Shown: positions 55,683-63,737 of the stretch, in pieces | Position numbering within the stretch: the stretch's first letter is position 1 | Layout: each line of letters opens with the position of its first letter | Source: Methylobacterium tardum | GTDB taxonomy: Bacteria > Pseudomonadota > Alphaproteobacteria > Rhizobiales > Beijerinckiaceae | NCBI RefSeq assembly: GCF_023546765.1 | Contig: NZ_CP097484.1 | Location: forward strand, 4,409,501-4,473,500 | DNA length: 64,000 nucleotides | Direction: 5' to 3' | The notes under the pieces: model-generated | The model's input: only the letters and a program-made list of their open reading frames with translations | Database searches by the model: none | Told to the model about the DNA's origin: nothing | Position numbers and translations under genes: made by a program

Positions 55683-56053
55683 TCACCCTCCCACCACGAG
55701 CATCCAGAGTGACCGCAGGGCGGGGATCCGCGCCACGATCCAGGCAATCTGGTCCGAGAACCAGTGCACGGCCGCGGCGGCGCCGAGGAAGGCCAGAACC
55801 GTCGCGTGTTTCAGCTGCCTCAGATAGCGGCGCAGCGCCCGCCGCTCGACATGCGCGTCGACCATCTCGTCGAGCGCGGCGAGGCGCGGCTCGGTCTGGC
55901 GGGCGAACCAGGCCTGCCAGAAGGGCGGGAAGCGGATCGCCCGCGCCCGGCCCCCGAGGTCGATGCCGGGGCCGGCCTCGTCCTCGGGGAATTCGGCGCC
56001 GGGGCTGGAAGCAGGCCTTGCGGCGCGGTGCGCAGGGGGCGGCGATCGGTCAT
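55683..56053 (-). CDS. Phage-module membrane protein (about 123 aa), frameshifted
   Basis: The likely start, ATG 56053, encodes MTDRRPLRTAPQGLLPAP. The protein continues in the next frame as GAEFPEDEAGPGIDLGG, then RAIRFPPFWQAWFARQTEPR, a coiled segment, and two hydrophobic helices (TVLAFLGAAAAVHWFSDQIAWIV and LRSLWMLVVGG). A missing base in the G run 56001-56004 accounts for the switch. The unbroken downstream frame could be read from an alternative start farther up, but its N-terminus is then Arg/Pro nonsense. Probably an inner-membrane protein of the lysis part. Confidence 0.6.
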
Positions 56054-56127
56054 GGCAGGCGTATCCTTTCCCGGCCGGCGCCGGGCGGGACCGCCCGGCG
56101 TGATCGTTCCGCTCCCGTGACACGGCC

Positions 56128-56673
56128 TCAGCCCTGCCGCGCGGCACCCGGCCGGCCGTCGCGGTCGCGCAGCTCGGCCAGCGCCGGGGCGAGCACGGTC
56201 GCGGCACTCGCCTGCGGATCGAGCGGCAGGGCCCGGAAGATCCGGGCCGCGACGCCCTCCGCCCCGCCGGCCGACCGGACGACGTGGGCGGGCGCGGTGG
56301 CGAGCACATGCCGGGCGCCGGCTGCGACCACCGCGGAGCCGAGATCGACGCTGACGGTCCGGCCCTTGGCGGCGCCGGCCACGGCATTCTGGCCGAACTC
56401 CGCCCCCGCGCGGATCGCCGCCTCGACCCGGTCGCGGGTCAGCACCGAGGCCGCCCAGGGCGCGACCCGGGCGATGCCGGCGGTCACGGCCGCGGCCGCG
56501 AGCGGCACGAGGAAGGCCGAGACCGGCTGGAGCAGGCCGGTCAGCCAGTCGCCCCAGGGCAGGCTCACCCCGGTGGCGGGCAGCGCGGCGGCGGCATGCG
56601 CTGGCGACAGCAGGGCGGCGAACGGCAGGGCCGCGCAGGCGAGAGCCAGCCCCAGACGGAAGCGGTGCGTCAT
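56128..56673 (-). CDS. Holin-like phage protein
   Basis: A 181-residue protein with a signal peptide or first span (about 1-27) and a second hydrophobic region (LLQPVSAFLVPLAAAAVTAGIARV). A helical part follows with TRDRVEAAIRAGAEFGQNAVAGAAKG, and then a soluble C-terminus. The order of spans and the charged helix resemble LLH-type phage holins, though it is longer. It lies directly after the endolysin-like gene (61 bases), as holins often do. The assignment rests on topology and neighbours. Confidence 0.6.
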   Translation of the reverse strand: MTHRFRLGLALACAALPFAALLSPAHAAAALPATGVSLPWGDWLTGLLQPVSAFLVPLAAAAVTAGIARVAPWAASVLTRDRVEAAIRAGAEFGQNAVAGAAKGRTVSVDLGSAVVAAGARHVLATAPAHVVRSAGGAEGVAARIFRALPLDPQASAATVLAPALAELRDRDGRPGAARQG

Positions 56674-56733
56674 GGTCGATCTCCGAGGGTTGTTCGCGCG
56701 GCGGACCCGGCCGGCTCGGGAACGGGTGGAGGG

Positions 56734-57249
56734 TCAGCGCCGGCTCGGCAGCTTCCCCGGGGCTACCGGCCCGGCGGCGGCGCGCAGGGCGGAGAGCGCC
56801 CGGCGCGCCCAGACGAGCCGGCTCGGCAGCGCGACGATGCCGGGGCGCTCGAAGCGGCGGCAGACCACCGCGGTGGCGGCTTCGAGGCTCGCAGCGGCGC
56901 GCAGGGCTTCGAGCGCGGCGGCCTCGGTGCCGCGCAGCTCCGCGCAGAGATAGCCGTAGCCGGCCTCCGGGTCGGCCGGATCGAGGCCGCGCACCCGGCA
57001 CCACGCCTCCATGGCCACGCGTCGCGGCCCGGTCCACTGGGCGAGCCCCCAGCCGCCGCGGGAGCCCGCCACCGCGGGCGCCACCTCCTGCAGCTGGCGG
57101 AAACCGCCGCTCTCGTGGCCGACATTGCCCAGGAGCCCCGCCGCCTGCAGGTCGGTCAGGCCGAGATCCCGCATCAGGCGGGGGCCCAGGCGGGCGCATT
57201 CGGCCGCGAAGACGTCGCCCGCTGCCCGGGCCGTTCCGGTGGTCGGCAT
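56734..57249 (-). CDS. Phage tail lysozyme-like endolysin
   Basis: A 171-residue protein. The phage-tail lysozyme pattern is visible: LQAAGLLGNVGHESGGFRQLQE, where the Glu in HESGGF is the likely catalytic acid, then GGWGLAQWTGPRRVAMEAWC, and a C-terminal FERPGIVALPSRLVWARRAL. Such domains cut peptidoglycan during injection or release. The start was set at 57249; an ATG ten codons earlier is possible. It lies on the minus strand with the tail and holin-like genes. Confidence 0.85.
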   Translation of the reverse strand: MPTTGTARAAGDVFAAECARLGPRLMRDLGLTDLQAAGLLGNVGHESGGFRQLQEVAPAVAGSRGGWGLAQWTGPRRVAMEAWCRVRGLDPADPEAGYGYLCAELRGTEAAALEALRAAASLEAATAVVCRRFERPGIVALPSRLVWARRALSALRAAAGPVAPGKLPSRR

Positions 57250-57327
57250 GGCTGTGCTCCGGTCGGTGGCGCCCAGCACGACGCCGGGCTATGGCGGCCG
57301 CGCGGGCGCGGTGCCGAAGGAGGACGC

Positions 57328-57882
57328 GTGGGAAGCCGACAGGACCGGCCGCTGGTGTTCATCGGCGACTCGATCACCGCCGCCTGGGGCGTTGTGCGGG
57401 CCGAGACCTTCGCGCGTCACGGATTCGTGGCCCGGGGCGTCCCGGGCCAGACGAGCGGGCAGATCCGGGCGCGGTTCCTCCGGGACGCCGAAGGCGCGCG
57501 CGGGATCCACCTGCTCTGCGGGATCAACGACATCGCGGAGATCGGCGGCCCGGTCCCGGACCGGGAGATCGCCGCGAACATCCTGGCCATGGGTCGGCTG
57601 GCCTTCGCGGCCGGGCTGCCGCTCTGGATCGGCACCGTGATGCCGAGCGACTTCTGGGGCTGGCGGCCCGAGCTCCGGCCGGTGGCGCGGATCCGCGTCC
57701 TGAACGGGTGGCTGCGCTCCCTCTGCGACGCGGGCGCGGCCCGCCTCATCGACTATCAGACGCCCCTCGCCGACGCCTCGGGGGCGCTGGCCCGCGCCTT
57801 CACCGAGGACGGCATCCACCTCAACGCCGCGGGCTACGCGGCGGTCGAGCCCGCGATGCTCCGGGCGCTCGTCCCCGGGTGA
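57328..57882 (+). CDS. SGNH/GDSL-family hydrolase
   Basis: A 184-residue SGNH hydrolase. The block I Ser lies in VFIGDSITAAWG. Gly is in RGVPGQTSGQI, Asn is in CGINDIAEIGG, and the Asp-His dyad is EDGIHLNAAGY. The GTG start at 57328 has a perfect AAGGAGG upstream. It encodes no signal peptide. It is on the strand opposite to the surrounding phage-like genes, so it is probably a separately transcribed cargo gene; esterases of this type can act on acylated surface sugars. Confidence 0.9.
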   Translation: MGSRQDRPLVFIGDSITAAWGVVRAETFARHGFVARGVPGQTSGQIRARFLRDAEGARGIHLLCGINDIAEIGGPVPDREIAANILAMGRLAFAAGLPLWIGTVMPSDFWGWRPELRPVARIRVLNGWLRSLCDAGAARLIDYQTPLADASGALARAFTEDGIHLNAAGYAAVEPAMLRALVPG

Positions 57883-57956
57883 GCGCGCCCTCCGGATCCG
57901 ATGTCGGTGGCCTGAGGGAGAAATCCCGCCCCTGCAAGCGGACTTTGAGCCCCCTC

Positions 57957-58074
57957 TCCGTCGTTCCGGGGCGCCGCAGGCGAGCCCGGAATCCAGACCC
58001 GCCGACCGAGCCAAGTACTCCGCCACGAGCGGTTCTGGATTCCGGGCTCCGCTGCGCGGCCCCGGAATGACGGG
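57957..58074. repeat. Dispersed intergenic palindromic repeat, family A, copy 3 (diverged)
   Basis: CCGTCGTTCCGGGGCGCCGC at one end and GCGGCCCCGGAATGACGGG at the other form the outer arms. Inside, CCCGGAATCCAGA and TCTGGATTCCGGG are perfect inverse copies. The unit is a nearly complete hairpin. It lies between the convergent SGNH and DUF2793 genes and matches the ends of the copies at 7321 and 36251. Confidence 0.8.
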
Positions 58075-58132
58075 GCGCTTGATCGAACGCGGACGCCGCA
58101 TCGACCTGACGCTGCCGATCGCGCGAAACCGC

Positions 58133-59113
58133 TCACGCGGCGGGCCGCGCGCCGGCCGCCAGCGGCGTCCCGTCGGCCCGCTGGTAGTGCCACACACGCC
58201 AGCGGCCGGCGGAATCCGAGAGCGCGATGCACGTATCGTCGGCTTCCGTCACGATGTCGGCCCGGGTCGGCAGAACCAGGGCTTCGGGATGGTGCACCAG
58301 GGTCGCGCCGCCCGCAAAGCGCACGAACCGCTCGCGGTCGGCCGCGGTGCCGAAGCGCGTGATCCGCCCCGCGCCGGTCACGAGCACCCGCCGCGTGCCG
58401 GTGCCGCCGAGATCGGTGCTGGCGGCGGCCGCCAGGGCGGTCTCGCTGGAGGCGAAATCGATCCCGCCGGTCCGGGCCGAGGCGGTGAGCGCGGTGGCGA
58501 AGGCGGCTCCGTCGGGCGAGACCTTCAGGGAAAAATCGTCGCTGCCCAGAAGCCCGAGCAGCGCGCGCGCCGCGTAGCCGGTCTCAAGCACCAGAGCGGC
58601 GTCGCGCGCGGCGTCGCGCTTGTTCACGAAGATCCGCATGTCGCCGCTGCCCGGCGTCGCGTCGTCCCAGGTCAGCAGCGCCGCGTCCGCCTTGACGGCG
58701 AGGCGGTTGGTGGCGTCCGCCTCCGTGTTGATCCCGAGGCGGCCCAGGCTCTGGACCGCCGCGAGCGTCCGGCGGAAGCTCGTCCAGGCGGCGCCGTCGA
58801 ACACGTAGAGGTCGGCCTCGTCGATCAGGTAGGCGAGCCAGCCGACCCGGGGCACCGCGCCGGTCCAGACCCCGTCGGCGTAGCGCACCACCTGCCCCCC
58901 GAGGCCCGCCCAGGCGCCGCCGGGATCGGCCGCGGTCACGAGGTAGCGGTCGCCCTCCGCGGGGCTCGGCGGCGGCGCGGTCAGGTCCTTGTCGAGGCAG
59001 GCGAGCTGCACGAGCGCGTCGATCAGGCCGAGCGCCTCGTTGTGGGTGACGTGCTTCTGGGCACGGCTCGCGGCGATCAGCGGCAGGCCGAGATGGGGCG
59101 TGGTGTCGGACAT
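58133..59113 (-). CDS. DUF2793 phage/GTA structural protein
   Basis: A 326-residue protein with the DUF2793 start TTPHLGLPLIAASRAQKHVTHNEALGLIDALVQLACL, DRYLV and GAWAGLGGQVVRYADGVWT. The C-terminal part (about 115-326) looks like a beta-rich fibre or adhesin segment and ends with WRVWHYQRADGTPL. DUF2793 proteins are found beside GTA or siphophage tail genes and may form surface fibres. It begins 17 bases after gp15 in the same direction. Confidence 0.88.
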   Translation of the reverse strand: MSDTTPHLGLPLIAASRAQKHVTHNEALGLIDALVQLACLDKDLTAPPPSPAEGDRYLVTAADPGGAWAGLGGQVVRYADGVWTGAVPRVGWLAYLIDEADLYVFDGAAWTSFRRTLAAVQSLGRLGINTEADATNRLAVKADAALLTWDDATPGSGDMRIFVNKRDAARDAALVLETGYAARALLGLLGSDDFSLKVSPDGAAFATALTASARTGGIDFASSETALAAAASTDLGGTGTRRVLVTGAGRITRFGTAADRERFVRFAGGATLVHHPEALVLPTRADIVTEADDTCIALSDSAGRWRVWHYQRADGTPLAAGARPAA

Positions 59114-59130
59114 GGCGGACTCCCGGGCGT

Positions 59131-62100
59131 TCAGGCCGAGCGGACGGGGATGCAGGCGCGGCGGGCTGGTCCGGGGCCGGCGACGGCGCCGATCTGGGCC
59201 ACGGCCAGGTCGAAGCTGGTCTGCGGGCCGCCGAAATCCGCCGCCTCATCGGCGTAGAGGAGGGTCTGGGCCTCGGCCCGGAGCGTCCGGACGGCCCTGT
59301 CCCCGGAGAAGAGCGTCACCGCGTAGGCTTCCGGCTCGTCCAGCGGGATCTCGGCCAGCTCCCAGGAATCGCCGTCGCGGCGCGCCCGACGGATCCAGGA
59401 GAGCCGCACGCCCTGCGCCTCCCGGCGCGCCCGCAGGTGGACGGGCCGTAGCGGCCGCAGTGACGCGAGGCCGGCGGTCGCCGCGAGGTCCGTGAAGGCC
59501 GGATCGCCCGGATCGCTCCCCGCCGGCCCGATCCGGTAGCGGAAGCCGCGTCCGGCCTCGTCGAGACGGTCGACCAGGGGGACCACCGCGCCGTCGTCCA
59601 GGCGCACGATCAGGCTGCCGGGCGGGGTGACCCGGGAGGCGGCGTCCTCGCTGCCCGCGAGCCCGCGCAGGAGCCCGGACAGCCGATAGGTGTCGGGGCC
59701 GGTGAGCATGGCCTCGGCGGCGCCGAGCAGCTCGACGGCCCCGTCCGGGCCGATCAGCGCGAACAGGTTGCCGCCGGCGAGCATCGCGGCCATGCGCACC
59801 GAGGCGAGCGCGCCGCCCCGGCGCAGGGTGACGTCGAGTGTCACGCCGCGCTGCAGGCGCCAGAGCGGTCCGGCCGGAAGCGCCGTCAGGGTCCGCCCCA
59901 GGCAGGCCGGATAGTCGACGCGGCCGTGGAGCGCGAGCGGCCCCGTGCCGTCCGCGCGCCAGACCGACGCCGCCCCCGGCCAGGGCTCGGCCGCCACCGC
60001 GAGGTACTGCAGCGCCGTGGGGCTGCCCCGGTCCACCGGCAGGTCGAGGGCGAGGGCCAGCGGCGGCCCCGGGAAGGCCGGCGGCGCGACGGCCGGGAGC
60101 GCCGGGCTGCGGGCGAGCCCCCGCCCGGGGCCACCGCGCGGCGGCACGCCGCTCGCCTCGATCCGGCGGCCGGTGGGGGCGTCGTCGATCCGGTCGATCT
60201 TGCGCAGCACCGTGCCGCCCGGGACGTCCGCCGGGACCGCCAGGAGGTCGCCGGGCTCCAGCTCGACCCGGCGCGGGCTCAGCGTGAACACCGCGCTGTC
60301 GCGGGCCGCGATGATCCGGTCGAGCAGCGCCTCGGCGAGGCCGTCGCCGGTCTCGCGGCGGGTGACGATCGCCGCCTCGATCCGGGTCTCGCGCCGCCGG
60401 TCGCCCGCCGGCCGCACGGCCGCCGCCGCGGCGCGGCGGTAATCCGGGCTCTCGGATTCGGTGATGCCGAGCTCCACCGAGCGCGGCAGGGCGCTCTCTT
60501 CGGCCCGGACCTGCCGGAGCACGGGTTTCTCCTCGGAGAGCCGGACCAGATCGGCCTCGGCGAGCACCACCGGCCGGTCGCGGCGCGGCCCGCGCAGGCG
60601 CAGGGTGCCGGCCACCGCCGAGACGTCGAGGCCGTAGACCTGCGCCAGGGTCTCCAGGGCGCCGCGGGCGGTGAGCGGCCGGTCGATGACGTAGCCGTCG
60701 AGATAGGCGGCGGCCTCCACGGAGACCGGCGCGTCGAAGCCGAACTCGGCGAGGATCTGCCGGACCAGCAGGTCGAGGTCGCAGCCCTCGATCCGTCCGG
60801 TGATCCAGTGGCCGATCCGCCAGTTGCCGGCATCCGCCCAGGGTCCGCGCACGGTCGGGAAGGCCGGGAACGGCCGCGCGTCCCAGGCCCAGACGTGGAG
60901 CGCCGCCGGGTCGACCATCCGGCCGCCATAGACCGGCGAGACCGGGTTGTCGGCCTCCCGGAAGCCCGGCACCGTCGGGTCGAAGCGCGCGATCACCGCG
61001 GCGACGCCGCGGAGCTGGATCAGCTCGTCGCGCAGACCCCGCGATTCCGGCGGGACGGCGCTCTCGATGGATTTCGGGTCGGGGAAGACGTTGGGCCCGT
61101 TCGTGCCCTTGTCGACCGCCGGCACCCCGATCTCGGTGAGCCAGATCGGCTTGCCCATCGGCACCCAGGCGGTGGCGCGGGTCTCGACGCCGCCGTCGCG
61201 CTCGACGTGGCGGTTCGACCACCACGCCACGAGATCCTTGGGCCGGTAGATCCAGCCCTTGCCGTAGGCGCCGTCCTCGATCGGCCTGCGGTCCTGCGCG
61301 GCGCGCCCGGCCGCGTCGGCGTAGTACCAGTCGAACCCCTCGCCCGAGGCGCCCCGATCCTTGAGGTAGGCGCGGTCGGTGATGTCGCCCGCGACCGCGA
61401 GGTCGGCGTGGTCCGGCGCGTCGCGCCAGTCCGAGACCGGCGGGTACCAGTCGATTCCCACCGCCGCGATGGCGGGATCGGCGAACAGGTCGTCGAGGGG
61501 GAAGCGGAGCGTGGCGCCGCCGTCGCGGACATCGGCGCCGTACTCGGTCCAGTCGGCACCGTAGACCAGCGCGACCGCCGGCCCGAGGCGGTCGCGCACG
61601 GCGGCGGCGAGATCGCGGAACGCCTGCACGGCCGGGTAGCCGGCGGCGCCGCGCACCCGGGTCAGGCCGACATACTCGCTGCCGATGATGAAGCCCGCGA
61701 TCGGCACGCCGGACGCGGCCCAGCCCGCGGCGAGGTCGGCATAGTGCAGCACCGCGTCGCGGTAGCCGCCCGCGAAGAAGGCCGCGACCTGCGCGTCGGC
61801 CGAAGCGGTGCCGTCCGGGCTCCCGGCCAAGCCGGGCGCCGGATCGCAGGTGATGCGTCCCCTCCAGGGATAGGGCGGCTGGGTCGCGCCGGGCACGCGC
61901 GGATCGGGCAGCGCGTTGCCGGCCGGCACGTCCATCATCACGAACGGATAGAGCACCACCTCCAGCCCGCGGCGGACCAGCTCGGCCACCAGCCGCGTCA
62001 GCCCGTCATCCGAGGGCGTTCCGCCGTAGGATGGGCTGCCGTCCGGCAGGAGCGAGACCACCTCGGCCTCGGCGCGGCCGATCCCGGCGACGCGCCAGTC

Positions 62101-63024
62101 CGCCGGCAGCGCGTGCTTCCGGCGGCCTTCCACCTTCGGGACCACCCGGCAGGCCCCGGCCCGCAGGTCCGACCCGAACCACGTCGCCACCACGGCGACC
62201 CGACGGAGATTGGGGCAGAGCGCCTGGAGCGCGTCGAGGGACGCGATCACGTCGGTGGCGCGCTGGAGCTGGTGGCGGTTGGCGGCCTCGGTCCGGCCGA
62301 GGCCGAGATCGACGGTGACGCGGTCCGGATCGAGGCCGAACTCGCTCGCCCCGGGGATCAGGTCGACGGCGCGGATCCGGCCGCACAGGCCGTTGAACGG
62401 GCGGATCACCTCGAAGGCGAATTGCGGGACGCGGTTGCCGAAATCGGCGAGCGGCAGGGACTCGAACACCACGTAGGCGAGGCCGCGATAGGCCGGGGCG
62501 CTCTCAGGCCCCTCCTTGGCGACGATCAGCGGGTCGGGCGCCTGGTCCGGCCCGCCGGTATGGACCCGCAGGGTCAGGCCGGCCTGGTCGATCTCCTTCC
62601 CGTCCGCCCAGATCCGCCGGACGCAGGCGATCTCGCCCTCGCACAGGCCGACCGCGAGGTTGGCGAAATAGGCGTAGCGGGTGGTCACGGTCTTCTGGCC
62701 GCCCAGGCTCTTGGCCGGAGCGGCGGCGCGCGCCACCGTGGTGTTGGCGACCTCCAGCGGGTGCGTCGCCCAGATCAGGGTACCGCCGATCCGGGCCCGG
62801 CCGTAGACGCGGGGGATCGGGTCGCCCTCGGTGGAGGTGAGCCCGGCCACGTCGGCGAGCCGCGGCCCTTCGACGAAGCGGGTGTGCCGCCCGGAGCCGA
62901 ACAGCGCGCCGCCGAGCGCCGCGCCCGCCACGGAGCCGAGCGCCCGCCCGAGCATACCCCCGATCGGGCCGCCCAGCGCGGTGCCGAGTGCCGTGCCGGC
63001 CGAGGACAGGATCAGCGTCGCCAT
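59131..63024 (-). CDS. GTA gp15-like tail/host-specificity protein with TIM-barrel domain
   Basis: A 1297-residue protein. An N-terminal Gly/Ala helix region (ALGTALGGPIGGMLGRALGS) is followed by a ring domain (VYGRARIGGTLIWATHPLEV). A glycoside-hydrolase-like TIM-barrel (about 420-760) contains GFIIGSEYVGLTRVRG and WYPPVSDWRDAPDHADLAV. The phage tail baseplate segments follow (about 800-1200). The layout matches the RcGTA orfg15 family. The start at 63024 follows from the conserved N-terminus; an upstream extension to 63423 would cross the toxin-antitoxin genes. It is probably the distal baseplate part that contacts the cell surface. Confidence 0.93.
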   Translation of the reverse strand: MATLILSSAGTALGTALGGPIGGMLGRALGSVAGAALGGALFGSGRHTRFVEGPRLADVAGLTSTEGDPIPRVYGRARIGGTLIWATHPLEVANTTVARAAAPAKSLGGQKTVTTRYAYFANLAVGLCEGEIACVRRIWADGKEIDQAGLTLRVHTGGPDQAPDPLIVAKEGPESAPAYRGLAYVVFESLPLADFGNRVPQFAFEVIRPFNGLCGRIRAVDLIPGASEFGLDPDRVTVDLGLGRTEAANRHQLQRATDVIASLDALQALCPNLRRVAVVATWFGSDLRAGACRVVPKVEGRRKHALPADWRVAGIGRAEAEVVSLLPDGSPSYGGTPSDDGLTRLVAELVRRGLEVVLYPFVMMDVPAGNALPDPRVPGATQPPYPWRGRITCDPAPGLAGSPDGTASADAQVAAFFAGGYRDAVLHYADLAAGWAASGVPIAGFIIGSEYVGLTRVRGAAGYPAVQAFRDLAAAVRDRLGPAVALVYGADWTEYGADVRDGGATLRFPLDDLFADPAIAAVGIDWYPPVSDWRDAPDHADLAVAGDITDRAYLKDRGASGEGFDWYYADAAGRAAQDRRPIEDGAYGKGWIYRPKDLVAWWSNRHVERDGGVETRATAWVPMGKPIWLTEIGVPAVDKGTNGPNVFPDPKSIESAVPPESRGLRDELIQLRGVAAVIARFDPTVPGFREADNPVSPVYGGRMVDPAALHVWAWDARPFPAFPTVRGPWADAGNWRIGHWITGRIEGCDLDLLVRQILAEFGFDAPVSVEAAAYLDGYVIDRPLTARGALETLAQVYGLDVSAVAGTLRLRGPRRDRPVVLAEADLVRLSEEKPVLRQVRAEESALPRSVELGITESESPDYRRAAAAAVRPAGDRRRETRIEAAIVTRRETGDGLAEALLDRIIAARDSAVFTLSPRRVELEPGDLLAVPADVPGGTVLRKIDRIDDAPTGRRIEASGVPPRGGPGRGLARSPALPAVAPPAFPGPPLALALDLPVDRGSPTALQYLAVAAEPWPGAASVWRADGTGPLALHGRVDYPACLGRTLTALPAGPLWRLQRGVTLDVTLRRGGALASVRMAAMLAGGNLFALIGPDGAVELLGAAEAMLTGPDTYRLSGLLRGLAGSEDAASRVTPPGSLIVRLDDGAVVPLVDRLDEAGRGFRYRIGPAGSDPGDPAFTDLAATAGLASLRPLRPVHLRARREAQGVRLSWIRRARRDGDSWELAEIPLDEPEAYAVTLFSGDRAVRTLRAEAQTLLYADEAADFGGPQTSFDLAVAQIGAVAGPGPARRACIPVRSA

Positions 63025-63066
63025 GGCGGGGCTCCGGGACAGTCGGGTGCGATGGCGATTGCGACC

Positions 63067-63084
63067 TATACAAAAATTTGTATA
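63067..63084. promoter_or_regulatory. Palindromic operator of the toxin-antitoxin pair
   Basis: TATACAAAAATTTGTATA is a perfect TATACAAA / TTTGTATA dyad with a two-base centre, 34 bases before the toxin GTG at 63118. It also carries promoter-like AT content. Autoregulation by the antitoxin alone or with its toxin is usual for such modules. Confidence 0.7.
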
Positions 63085-63117
63085 TTCCAGCTTCGGTCGC
63101 AGCGTTCGGGGGAAGCT

Positions 63118-63459
63118 GTGGGTCGGGGGCCGAAAGGCGTGGTGTTCCGCGGAAGCGCGCTCGATGATTTGCGGGCTTTTCCTCAGGAGGCCCGGCGCGC
63201 CGCCGGCTATCAGATCGACCGCGTTCAATCCGGCCGCGATCCGGACGACTGGAAGCCGATGCCGTCGATCGGTCCGGGTGTCCGGGAGATCCGCATCCGG
63301 GACCCCGGCGGCGCCTTTCGCGTGATCTACGTGGCGAAATTCTCGGACGCCGTGTTCATTCTGCACTGCTTCCGCAAGACGACGCAGAAGACGGCATCCG
63401 CCGATATCGGAGTGGCGAAGCACCGATACACAGATCTCGTTCGTGAGTTACAGTCTTGA
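63118..63459 (+). CDS. RelE/Gp49-like toxin of a toxin-first type II TA system
   Basis: A 113-residue toxin of the phage-derived Gp49-like (COG4679/Tad) group. Conserved stretches are VVFRGSALDDLRAFPQEARRAAGYQIDRVQSG, PGVREIRIRDPGGAFRVIYVAKF and VFILHCFRKTTQKT, with the basic C-terminal residues typical of RelE-fold RNases. The GTG at 63118 is chosen because it lies just after the palindromic operator. A frame open farther upstream would cover the operator. Its stop overlaps the antitoxin start (TTGA). Confidence 0.88.
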   Translation: MGRGPKGVVFRGSALDDLRAFPQEARRAAGYQIDRVQSGRDPDDWKPMPSIGPGVREIRIRDPGGAFRVIYVAKFSDAVFILHCFRKTTQKTASADIGVAKHRYTDLVRELQS

Positions 63460-63737
63460 TCGATCAAAAATTCGACAGCGTCTGGGACGCCATTGAGGAC
63501 TCGCCGGCTGAAGCCGCGCACATGCGCATCCGGTCGGCCTTGATGATGGCACTGCGCGATCACGTCGAGCGAACAGGTCTCAGCCAGGCGCAAGCGGCAA
63601 AGATCTTCGGCGTCACGCAACCGCGCGTCTCGGACTTGATGCGCGGGAAGATCGACCTCTTCGCCATCGACTCGTTGGTCTCGATGCTCACCGCAGCTGG
63701 GTTACAGGTCGAACTCCGCATCGCCGCAGCGGCCTGA
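63456..63737 (+). CDS. XRE-family antitoxin (HigA/Ata-like)
   Basis: A 93-residue antitoxin. The N-terminal FDSVWDAIEDSPAEAAHMRIRSALMMALRDHVER is the pattern of the COG5606 group, followed by a helix-turn-helix (SQAQAAKIFGVTQPRVSDLMRGK). The TTG start overlaps the toxin stop by four bases. It should bind the toxin and the upstream palindrome. The last 36 bases overlap the 3' end of the convergent gp14-like gene, so the insertion has not left a spacer. Confidence 0.88.
   Translation: MIDQKFDSVWDAIEDSPAEAAHMRIRSALMMALRDHVERTGLSQAQAAKIFGVTQPRVSDLMRGKIDLFAIDSLVSMLTAAGLQVELRIAAAA

Noticed and set aside
59926..63459. A continuous open frame of more than 1000 codons on the + strand opposite gp15
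   Set aside because: High-GC codon bias keeps antisense frames open. The translation is Arg/Asp/Gly-rich with no domain, and the minus strand has a full gp15 match. Only the last 113 codons (the toxin) are real.
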